This document shows positions 1 through 6,401 of a DNA stretch of 64,000 nucleotides, piece by piece. Made by a program: the position numbers and the translations under genes. The stretch comes from Pokkaliibacter plantistimulans (lineage in GTDB: Bacteria > Pseudomonadota > Gammaproteobacteria > Pseudomonadales > Balneatricaceae), in NCBI RefSeq assembly GCF_046844695.1, contig NZ_CP177354.1, forward strand, positions 1,860,001 to 1,924,000, given 5' to 3'. The notes under the pieces were generated by a model, which was not told the origin of the DNA, searched no databases, and saw nothing but the letters and a program-made list of their open reading frames with translations. How positions within the stretch are numbered: the stretch's first letter is position 1; each line of letters begins with the position of its first letter.

Positions 1-15
1 TTCCAGCAGGGAGGC

Positions 16-2061
16 ATGGAATTCCACGCCGACCTCGTTTTGCCGTACCGAAACGAGTTCCAGAACATCCCGATGCACGGACAATTCCTCATCGTCCAAC
101 TGGAGACACCCGATGAGGCGGTGTTGGGCCGCATTGCCTCCTTTTCCTCTGAGGGCAAGCTGTCGTTCGGCTCCGGCGAGGAATTCAACATCCGTGCAGT
201 TCGCGAGGAAAGACCTATTCCGGAGGATTTGCGTGAGCAGTATCTCAAGTATCGGATCAACATCCGCGTGCTCGGTGTTCTACGCAAGAACGGCAACGGG
301 CTGACATTCGTTCCCTCCCATCGTCGTCTTCCCCATGTTGGCAGCAAGGTTGCCTTTCCAAGCGCCGAGGTTTTGCGCGAGATCGCTGGACACAACATTG
401 ATGGCGCTCCCATAGGCCATCTGGCTTTCGGGGAATACATCTACGCTGCCGGCAACAAATCATTCCAATCGCAGGAATGGATGCAGGTGGTCGACCCAGA
501 AGTGCTGGTTCGCTTCCCGATCGAGTCCCTGGTCTCTCGCCGCAGCTTTATCTTTGCGCGAGCGGGCTTCGGTAAATCCAACCTCAACAAACTGCTTTTC
601 TCGAAGCTCTACGAAAACACGCCCTTCGTAACCAAGCGCGCAGGCAAGCAGGTCCCGGTGGGCACGGTCATCTTTGACCCGGATGGGGAGTATTTCTGGC
701 CAGACGACAAGGGCCGGCCCGGCCTGTGCGATGTTCCGGCGCTGGAAGACAAGGTCGTCGTTTTCACCGACCGAAAGAATCCAAGCCCTTTCTACCAATC
801 GTTCGTTGCTGGCGGTATCAAGCTCGATATCCGTCGACTTCGCCCTGGGGATGTAATTTCAATTGCGCTCGGGTCAGAGCGCCAGGAACAGCAGAACGTG
901 CGAAAGCTCAGAGGGCTTCCACAAGATCGTTGGGAGTCGCTGGTCAATCTTATAGACGCCAATGGCAACACCACGCCGCTCGAAGACGTGTGTGGACTGC
1001 TCGATCTCGACCCTCAGCGACAGGAGGCCGAGGCGCTGGCAGCCCGGGGCAACATGACGGCGATCGTGAAGATGCTGCATGACAAGAGCAGCCAGCTCAT
1101 GGACATGCTGGTTCATGCGCTCTCCGAGGGAAAGCTGTGCGTTATCGACGTCTCCCAGATGCGCGGAGGCCAGTCCCTGGTTCTCTCTGGCCTGATCCTA
1201 CGCAGGATCTTCGATCGGAATCAGCAAGAGTTCACGGCCGCCGCCCCCAAGACCATTCCGACAATCGCCGTCGTCGAAGAAGCGCAATCTGTGTTAAATG
1301 AGAACGCACCTGCCGCCGAGCCTTACATTGCATGGGTCAAGGAAGGCCGTAAATACGATCTGGGGGCACTGCTGATCACGCAGCAACCTGGCAGCATTCC
1401 AGTCGAGATCCTCAGCCAAGGCGACAACTGGTTCATCTTCCATCTGTTGTCCGCAGCTGACCTTGCATCCCTGAAACGAGCCAACGCCCATTTCAGTGAC
1501 GACCTTTTGAGTTCGCTACTCAATGAGCCGATCCCAGGCCAAGGTGTGTTCTGGAGTTCGGTGGGAGGCAAACCTTATCCGGTCAGCCTCCGCGCGCTGT
1601 CGTTCGAGAAGATGTATTCAATGCGGGACCATGACTACAACCAACCCGTAGGGAATACATATGCGCAAACGCTGCGCAGCACTTTCTCTGGAATGAAGCA
1701 GAGTGCTGCGGCAGCTCGGGTTCCAGACGCAAACGCTTCAGGCTCGCTCTTTTCCGCTGAGACTGGTTTCGAAGACTCCGAGCCAGTGGACATCATGGCA
1801 ACCATAGAGCAGCGAGCGATTGATGCCTTGCGAGGAGATGCCGACATCCGTCAGAAGCTCGAATCTTCGAATGGCATGCCTTGGTATGGAGTTCAGCAGT
1901 TTCTGATTGACCACCTGCCGGAACACTTGGAAGACCGCCGTCAGTTTGCGTACAACCTGGTTTCAAAGGCGATGAATGCGATTTTCGGCTCACAACCCAG
2001 AGGATGGGAGACGTTCAAGAGTACGTCCACGGGCAAGACTTGGATTAGGGCTCACAAGTGA
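16..2061 (+). CDS. HerA-type (DUF87) DNA-translocase ATPase
   Basis: A 681-residue hexameric-translocase-like ATPase of the HerA/FtsK superfamily. The first ~150 residues fit the small beta-barrel (HAS-barrel) found before HerA motor domains. A Walker A stretch (ARAGFGKS) lies near residue 182, a conserved IFDPDGEY strand near 220, and a Walker B-like VVEEAQ near 418, followed by a GALLITQQP sensor-like segment. HerA proteins pump DNA and, in phage-defence pairs, form complexes with nuclease or NADase partners. The frame is open to the window edge and the GGAGG at 10-14 sits too close to the ATG at 16, so the true start may be upstream. The next gene, a DUF3223 protein, follows after 55 bp and is probably co-transcribed. 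Family call is firm; biological role is inferred. Confidence 0.8.
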   Translation: MEFHADLVLPYRNEFQNIPMHGQFLIVQLETPDEAVLGRIASFSSEGKLSFGSGEEFNIRAVREERPIPEDLREQYLKYRINIRVLGVLRKNGNGLTFVPSHRRLPHVGSKVAFPSAEVLREIAGHNIDGAPIGHLAFGEYIYAAGNKSFQSQEWMQVVDPEVLVRFPIESLVSRRSFIFARAGFGKSNLNKLLFSKLYENTPFVTKRAGKQVPVGTVIFDPDGEYFWPDDKGRPGLCDVPALEDKVVVFTDRKNPSPFYQSFVAGGIKLDIRRLRPGDVISIALGSERQEQQNVRKLRGLPQDRWESLVNLIDANGNTTPLEDVCGLLDLDPQRQEAEALAARGNMTAIVKMLHDKSSQLMDMLVHALSEGKLCVIDVSQMRGGQSLVLSGLILRRIFDRNQQEFTAAAPKTIPTIAVVEEAQSVLNENAPAAEPYIAWVKEGRKYDLGALLITQQPGSIPVEILSQGDNWFIFHLLSAADLASLKRANAHFSDDLLSSLLNEPIPGQGVFWSSVGGKPYPVSLRALSFEKMYSMRDHDYNQPVGNTYAQTLRSTFSGMKQSAAAARVPDANASGSLFSAETGFEDSEPVDIMATIEQRAIDALRGDADIRQKLESSNGMPWYGVQQFLIDHLPEHLEDRRQFAYNLVSKAMNAIFGSQPRGWETFKSTSTGKTWIRAHK

Positions 2062-2116
2062 CTGCCGACATCCGGCGCTTGCGGGGCAGTGAGTGATGAG
2101 CCAGGAGAAATGAAAG

Positions 2117-2863
2117 ATGGCTAAACCTGTCGTCATCGGCTCGCGGAGCTTCCGAACCCAGATCAGCGCCCTCGACCACTATAAGGCGCTGCTTCACCGG
2201 TATCAGGACGATCAGCGGATCGCCGACCCAGCTGACCACACAGACCTGGTGGCGCTCATCGAACGCTTTGACCCGGTGTTCGATGCTGTCGGGGAGCCCA
2301 CAAAAGGCGCCGGCCAGATTGCTCACTTTGAGCGAAGCCTGAATACCGGGACTGGCTGGAGCACATCGGGGTTCTGGGTTGTTCGGCAGGACGGCACTGA
2401 AACCGACTTCTCGTACATCGATGCGGTCAAGGGCAAGCCGAAGGGGCGGTCCCAAGACTTCTACAACGCATGCCGGCAGGCGGTCGCACTCGACCTCGTC
2501 CTCGCCAAGAAGCAGGCGTTTGCCCAGTACGGCGACGATCAGGGCCGGGTTGAGTGCGAGTTGACCGGAAATATGGTCACCATCGACGACGCGCATATTG
2601 ACCACGCATGGCCGTACTTCTCGCACATGGTGAGTGGATTTCGAGCTGCCAGGGGTTGGTCGCGGGACATCCCGGATGGCATCGTTTCCGCCCCGGCTGA
2701 CGGCCAGACCACTGCAACATTCGTGGACAGCGCCGTGACTGAAGCATTCCGAGCGTTCCACCATGACCAAGCGGTCCTTCGAATTCTCAGCCGGGAAGCA
2801 AACTTGCAGACTGCAAGTTCAGCTCGCCGTCCAAAAGTTGCACGGCCAGTCCGGCTGGCATGA
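2117..2863 (+). CDS. DUF3223 (DCL-like) domain protein
   Basis: A 248-residue soluble protein whose first ~115 residues carry the DUF3223 signature. A GTGWSTSGFWV strand is followed by DGTETDFSYIDAVKGKPKG, and an alternating beta/alpha region comes after. DUF3223 is related to the plant DCL domain linked to rRNA processing, and in bacteria it is often found near defence-like ATPases; its biochemistry is unknown to me. The C-terminal half (about 120-230) has a DDAHIDHAWPYF motif that could be a separate small domain. An ATG at 2117 is preceded by an AGGAGAAA purine run at 2103-2110. It lies directly behind the HerA-type ATPase gene on the same strand, which makes a functional pair likely. No enzymatic residues can be assigned. 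Confidence 0.65.
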   Translation: MAKPVVIGSRSFRTQISALDHYKALLHRYQDDQRIADPADHTDLVALIERFDPVFDAVGEPTKGAGQIAHFERSLNTGTGWSTSGFWVVRQDGTETDFSYIDAVKGKPKGRSQDFYNACRQAVALDLVLAKKQAFAQYGDDQGRVECELTGNMVTIDDAHIDHAWPYFSHMVSGFRAARGWSRDIPDGIVSAPADGQTTATFVDSAVTEAFRAFHHDQAVLRILSREANLQTASSARRPKVARPVRLA

Positions 2864-2906
2864 CCCGCTCCGGTCGCCCGCGATAAGGCCAGCGTAGACG
2901 CCGGGC

Positions 2907-2924
2907 GGACGCGGGTTCAATTCC
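2907..2924 (+). other. tmRNA T-arm-like core, possible att site
   Basis: The 18 bases GGACGCGGGTTCAATTCC match the conserved T-arm near the 3' end of bacterial tmRNA (ssrA), a favoured integration site for genomic islands. The rest of the tmRNA 3' end (the matching stem and CCA) does not follow directly, so this looks like a partial copy left at an island boundary and not a gene. It lies just after the HerA/DUF3223 pair. Confidence 0.4.
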
Positions 2925-3076
2925 GCAAATGGGAATCGAACTGGCGTCCTGCCCGATGCGCTCGGTTGGTGATCCGGCCAGTGCAGAACTGGTAGGATTG
3001 AGGCCAGTAGGGGCTGGATTCCGCACCTTTCCGCAGGAGTTCGAAGCGGTCGTAAGGCGCTGAGTTACATAGGTTT

Positions 3077-3108
3077 GGCGCAGGGTTCCATCCCACCACC
3101 ATACACCA
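3077..3108 (+). other. degenerate tRNA/tmRNA 3'-end-like segment
   Basis: This 32-base stretch has the same length and layout as the last 32 bases of a tmRNA: GG, GGGTTC, then CACCA at the end. The T-stem pairing is poor and the base after TTC is not a purine. It is followed within about 40 bp by a strong terminator, as a real tmRNA or tRNA gene would be. It may be a decayed chromosomal attachment site, or a chance likeness. Confidence 0.2.
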
Positions 3109-3139
3109 GTTTCTGACTGTCTATGACAGTCTACGAAAC
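3109..3139. repeat. inverted repeat (GACTGTC-TAT-GACAGTC)
   Basis: A perfect 7-bp inverted repeat GACTGTC/GACAGTC with a TAT spacer sits inside an outer GTTTC/GAAAC pair. It directly follows the CACCA-like end at 3108 and precedes the terminator. It could be a recombination site arm or a stable hairpin. Confidence 0.4.
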
Positions 3140-3146
3140 GCCCTCA

Positions 3147-3176
3147 AAAGCCCGCTTCATGCGGGCTTTGTTGTTT
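3147..3176 (+). terminator. Rho-independent terminator
   Basis: A nine-bp stem AAAGCCCGC/GCGGGCTTT with loop TTCAT is followed by TTGTTT. This is a good intrinsic terminator on the plus strand. No complete gene precedes it, which suggests it once served an RNA gene now truncated at this place. Confidence 0.65.
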
Positions 3177-3330
3177 CTGATCACTGTAGAAGTGCTGGTG
3201 AGGCTCGTCAGATCACACCGCACCTATCAGAGCACCCTTGTTAGACGTTGCCGTTTTATGCAGCGTAAATCTGAAGGCATTTACGCTTGTGAACTATGCA
3301 GTCAGTAGTTATATGGGGACGAGTCGGTGG

Positions 3331-3363
3331 GGTACAGCAGTGGCGTGATGCCACTGCTGTACC
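3331..3363. other. 14-bp perfect stem-loop after minus-strand operon
   Basis: GGTACAGCAGTGGC and its exact complement are separated by the five bases GTGAT. It lies 11 bp past the stop of the last gene of the minus-strand cluster (3374). No T-run follows on either strand, so it is a 3'-protecting or attenuating hairpin more than a classical intrinsic terminator. Confidence 0.5.
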
Positions 3364-3373
3364 TGTTACGACC

Positions 3374-3502
3374 TTAGGAGTGCTTGGGTGGGTAGTTGCC
3401 GCGACGACGGCCTGATTTATTCCCGGTGGTACTTGGCAAATTAGGTACCTGTGTAGGTGGAGTTTCTGGCTGCTTGCCTGATTTTTTCGGTTGTTTGCTC
3501 AT
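3374..3502 (-). CDS. small basic proline-rich protein
   Basis: A 42-residue peptide starting MSKQPKKSG and ending PPKHS, rich in Lys, Arg, Pro, Ser and Thr, with no hydrophobic core and therefore probably unstructured. The start at 3502 is chosen because a GGAG lies nine bases upstream; the same 'CTGGAGATA' context precedes the next gene upstream in the cluster at 4047. The frame stays open further upstream, to possible starts at 3532 and 3595. It is the last gene of the 6006-3374 minus-strand run and is followed by a strong hairpin. No family is recognised. It could be a small structural, leader or secreted peptide. Confidence 0.45.
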   Translation of the reverse strand: MSKQPKKSGKQPETPPTQVPNLPSTTGNKSGRRRGNYPPKHS

Positions 3503-3543
3503 CTTATTTATCTCCAGAATGGGGTTGTCCATGACAGTACTGT

Positions 3544-4047
3544 TTACTTGCAGGCGCCTTCCACGCGACAGGCGCACGCAGTCGGTACGTGACATGCGTG
3601 AGACTTACAACGCATAGCCTGTGACTCGCTGCCGCCATCGGGGTAGGCACCAAAGTGCTTCTCGTACAACGCCACCGTGTGAGCAAAGGCGTTCTTCAGA
3701 TCCTGATAATCCTCCTGGCCATAGATGCCAAAGTAGGGGTAGTGGTCGATAAAACGACCAAATACCTGATAACAGTCGTTGCGATAGGCACGGGTATCGA
3801 GGATATGTGCATGCCAGATAGCATCGACCTGCTTGCTCGGCACTAGCGACACAGACGGATAGAGACATTTGAGGGTCAGAAAGCGGCGATACTCCAGCTC
3901 GCCTGCTTCCCATTCCTCAACGCTCATTTCAGCCTCGGAAGATGTCGTGTATTTGTGTTTCAGGCGAGCGAAGTCCAGCTGGCTTACTTGCAGCTCCAGG
4001 CCATCAGCGGCCAGCAGTGGTTGATTCAGAGCGATCATTGCAGTCAT
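3544..4047 (-). CDS. GRDP-like WHxH protein with Cys-rich tail
   Basis: A 167-residue protein. Its centre has VDAIWHAHILDTRAY followed by a CYQVF segment and HYPYFG, the pattern seen in the N-terminal domain of glycine-rich-domain proteins (GRDP/DUF1399 type) and in short bacterial relatives. Its last 22 residues contain five cysteines spaced like a metal-binding or post-translationally modified tail (CKSHACHVPTACAC...GACK). The ATG at 4047 has a well-placed GGAG. The His-rich core plus Cys-rich end suggests metal binding or a modified precursor, but no enzyme role can be assigned. It sits between the 42-residue basic peptide and the 93-residue Cys-containing protein. Confidence 0.55.
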   Translation of the reverse strand: MTAMIALNQPLLAADGLELQVSQLDFARLKHKYTTSSEAEMSVEEWEAGELEYRRFLTLKCLYPSVSLVPSKQVDAIWHAHILDTRAYRNDCYQVFGRFIDHYPYFGIYGQEDYQDLKNAFAHTVALYEKHFGAYPDGGSESQAMRCKSHACHVPTACACRVEGACK

Positions 4048-4082
4048 AGAGATATCTCCAGTGAATTGAAGTGTTGCGGGGC

Positions 4083-4364
4083 TTAGGATTTGAGAACCCG
4101 CCTTCGCTTCAGTTCACGGTCAAAACACTGACGGCTGACCAGACTATGTGGCAGATAACCCTGCGCGCCGACCTTGTAGAGTAAGCGCCAGGCGTAGCCC
4201 AGCTTGAAGCGCACCAGTCCGCTGCAGCAGCGCACACGTTTTCCGCCAAGGGCAGTGAAAGGAATGCCGGCTTTTAGGGCCTGATCAATTGCGATGGCTT
4301 TGCTCTGGTAGCAAGGGCTGACCTGATGGGAACAGGTTGCGAGGATGTGTTCGATGGTGCTCAT
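4083..4364 (-). CDS. small Cys-containing hypothetical protein
   Basis: A 93-residue basic protein with cysteines at about 11, 18, 46, 47 and 80 and a strongly basic C-terminus (RELKRRRVLKS). No signal peptide is visible; residues 50-65 are moderately hydrophobic. The ATG at 4364 has an AGAGGAG ribosome site seven bases upstream. It belongs to the same minus-strand run as its neighbours, 61 bp after the 231-residue gene and 35 bp before the GRDP-like gene. I recognise no family. Confidence 0.5.
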   Translation of the reverse strand: MSTIEHILATCSHQVSPCYQSKAIAIDQALKAGIPFTALGGKRVRCCSGLVRFKLGYAWRLLYKVGAQGYLPHSLVSRQCFDRELKRRRVLKS

Positions 4365-4425
4365 GGCTGGCTCCTCTGTGAAGACGGAGCCAGTATTTAT
4401 TAGTGGAATCCACTACCAAGGCTTT

Positions 4426-5121
4426 TTATCGCCAGGCGTCCAAAAGTTCATCAAAAGCTTGAGCTTCCCTGTAGTCACGCAGAATCACCCGTTGATATTG
4501 CAGCAATATCACGTTCTCTGTTTGCAGCTCACTGGCAGCCAGGTAAGCCTGCTCCAGCTCGCCTTTGAGGTAGTAGGCCATCATGCTGTCACCCAGCGAC
4601 AGTGAAGCTGTCTGGCAGGCAAGAGCCCTGAGCAGATTGCCACCGTAGTCACTGAGCCCCATCTGCGGGAAAACGTTGTTATCGAACGGGTTTGGCAAGC
4701 GCTTCTGCCTGAGGTCGTCCGGAGAGTCCAGCATGCTCAGTAAGCGCAGCAGCTCCTGGTTGATTAACCCTACGCTCGCCACCGATTGCCGCTCCAGTAA
4801 CAGACTCCTGGCCCGGTCGGCGTGCCCGCTGCGGGTTGCTGGATCGGTGAACAGGCTGCGCACAATTTTGGGCTCGCCGAAAATGCCCTGCAGAATGATG
4901 GCATTACTGAGTGTAGTCAGATCACTGGCCGGTAGTGTCTTGCGGCTGCGACTACCTGTAGTGTGGAATTCTTTCACTTTCTGTAAGTGCAGGACTTTAT
5001 CCTTGGTGAGTGCCGTGACCAGCGTGCTGACCGAATGCCGCAGTACCGGATGTTTAGACAATGCAATGCCAAAAAGCTGCTGCACTGCCTGGGCCTCGGT
5101 AAGACGGCATTCAGTGTCCAC
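4426..5121 (-). CDS. hypothetical helical protein
   Basis: A 231-residue predicted soluble, mostly alpha-helical protein. It begins with GTG inside the end of the preceding gene (11-bp overlap), which signals translational coupling. A central region has a regular series of leucine-rich helices. There is no signal peptide and no recognised motif. Position between a secreted small protein and the Cys-rich genes suggests it acts with them, for example as an adaptor or maturation factor. This is inference only. Confidence 0.5.
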   Translation of the reverse strand: MDTECRLTEAQAVQQLFGIALSKHPVLRHSVSTLVTALTKDKVLHLQKVKEFHTTGSRSRKTLPASDLTTLSNAIILQGIFGEPKIVRSLFTDPATRSGHADRARSLLLERQSVASVGLINQELLRLLSMLDSPDDLRQKRLPNPFDNNVFPQMGLSDYGGNLLRALACQTASLSLGDSMMAYYLKGELEQAYLAASELQTENVILLQYQRVILRDYREAQAFDELLDAWR

Positions 5122-5446
5122 AGGCTTTTCTCAGCAGTGAGTCGATATTTTGTGGCTGTTCAAGGGCCTGACTGGCAATGGTATTGGCCAGCTTTCGCCA
5201 GTCCTGGGTGGTGCAGTAGTTATGGCGTTGATACTCATCGAGCACGCCCCGGCAATAGCCAGCGCGCATGGCCTCGGAAAGCGACGTGGTTTGCGCAGCG
5301 GCGAAGCGAAGCTCATCGCGTTTGGTATAGACGTTGACCAGCTCAGTGCAGCCCTCGATCAGCCGGGTTGCATCGGTACTGGCCTGAGCAGGCTGGAATG
5401 GCAGGCTGAGCAGCATCAGTGCACACAGGGGGTACAGGCATTTCAC
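5111..5446 (-). CDS. secreted small protein, Rap1a/Tai-like
   Basis: A 111-residue protein with a clear signal peptide (hydrophobic residues 7-16, likely cleavage after AQA near residue 22). The mature part has cysteines near 33, 64 and 78 and an AGYCRGVLDEY segment that resembles the Rap1a/Tai immunity family of periplasmic type VI effector inhibitors, though no effector is seen nearby. The start is GTG at 5446, overlapping the stop of the upstream membrane protein gene (GTGA), so the two are translationally coupled. A periplasmic location is likely; the family link is tentative. Confidence 0.5.
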   Translation of the reverse strand: MKCLYPLCALMLLSLPFQPAQASTDATRLIEGCTELVNVYTKRDELRFAAAQTTSLSEAMRAGYCRGVLDEYQRHNYCTTQDWRKLANTIASQALEQPQNIDSLLRKACGH

Positions 5447-6006
5447 AGCGTTACTTCCTTGTCGAGAGTCGGGGAGATGGTGGGGTCCTGACGTGCTGTC
5501 TCTGGCTTCGGCAGAGGGAGCGTATCATGGAGTGGGCGAGTCGGAGCACCGAAATACAGGGCCAGCAGTACCAGTATCTGGCCAAGTAACTGATATGTCT
5601 TGGTGGCGACATCTCCCTCGCCGATAGCATTGTTAGCGGTTTGCCATTCTGGTGACAAAACCATCAGCACTATTAATCCCAGTACGGTCATCTCAGTGAT
5701 CAATGCCACACCCTGTGCGGCCAGCCCTCGTGCCAGACCGCGCCAGAAGCCATAGCCAAAGAGCCGTGCATAGTGGCAATGCCGCCAGACCAGCAGGAGT
5801 GCCAGTAACATGAGGACCCACCCGAACTGGGAAATATCCGCGAGCCCTTCGTTGTAATCGAAAATCAGCCCGCTGTAGAGGCAGATGGAGAGCAGCCCTG
5901 TGAGCCAGAGTGCGAGGTGTTTAAGGCCACACAGCAGATAACTGGCTGCGTGGTTCAGGCCCCGGTCAAATTGCATGAGCAGAGAGGTGGGTGTTACAGG
6001 CTGCAT
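5443..6006 (-). CDS. four-helix inner-membrane protein
   Basis: A 187-residue protein with about four membrane spans (roughly 22-48, 61-75, 94-117 and 136-153) and a proline-rich cytoplasmic tail. It is the first gene of the minus-strand cluster, with an AAGGA ribosome site six bases before its ATG at 6006. No family is recognised. It overlaps the secreted Rap1a/Tai-like gene, so the pair may form a membrane/periplasm unit. Confidence 0.55.
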   Translation of the reverse strand: MQPVTPTSLLMQFDRGLNHAASYLLCGLKHLALWLTGLLSICLYSGLIFDYNEGLADISQFGWVLMLLALLLVWRHCHYARLFGYGFWRGLARGLAAQGVALITEMTVLGLIVLMVLSPEWQTANNAIGEGDVATKTYQLLGQILVLLALYFGAPTRPLHDTLPLPKPETARQDPTISPTLDKEVTL

Positions 6007-6401
6007 AAGGCGTCCTTGTTGTTTTTAATCCGTTCAGTGAGTTGTGTATTCCGCGCCTATCGGGCCGTTCTTTCGCGTATTACTGGCTAGACTATTAAGC
6101 CATCATTAATTTTCGAGACTCGTTATCGAAGATATGCGATCGTTGGGCATTAAAAAGGAGCTGAGGATCCAGTCCTTAAACCAAGGCTCTAGGTTTGTAA
6201 AGCTTTCGATGCTCGTTGATGTGAGTTAATTTTGTAATGATAGATCGCTGAGATGTATGGGCGAAAACTTAACGTTCTGGTGACTGCTTGCCTGTACCCA
6301 CTAAATCGGTCTGGATAATTTGACGGACGACAAAAGTAACCATAGGTGCCACGATTTGCGAAGGGCTAGCTAGGCTGGGCTGTTAAGGAGTCGGCATAGA
6401 A
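6007..6401. other. divergent intergenic region, AT-rich
   Basis: About 395 bp separate the minus-strand small-gene cluster from the plus-strand acidic-protein/helicase pair. It must hold both promoters. It is visibly AT-rich, has no credible ORF and no RNA gene that I recognise. An AAGGAG at 6385-6390 serves the ATG at 6402. Confidence 0.5.

Noticed and set aside
2045..2770. 241-codon minus-strand ORF opposite the DUF3223 gene
   Set aside because: It mirrors a real coding frame with a family signature on the plus strand and has no recognisable motif itself.
3009..3025. tmRNA 5' end (GGGGCTG-type start)
   Set aside because: Only about a dozen bases are similar, no tag-peptide reading frame or pseudoknots follow, and the order relative to the 3'-like fragment is wrong.
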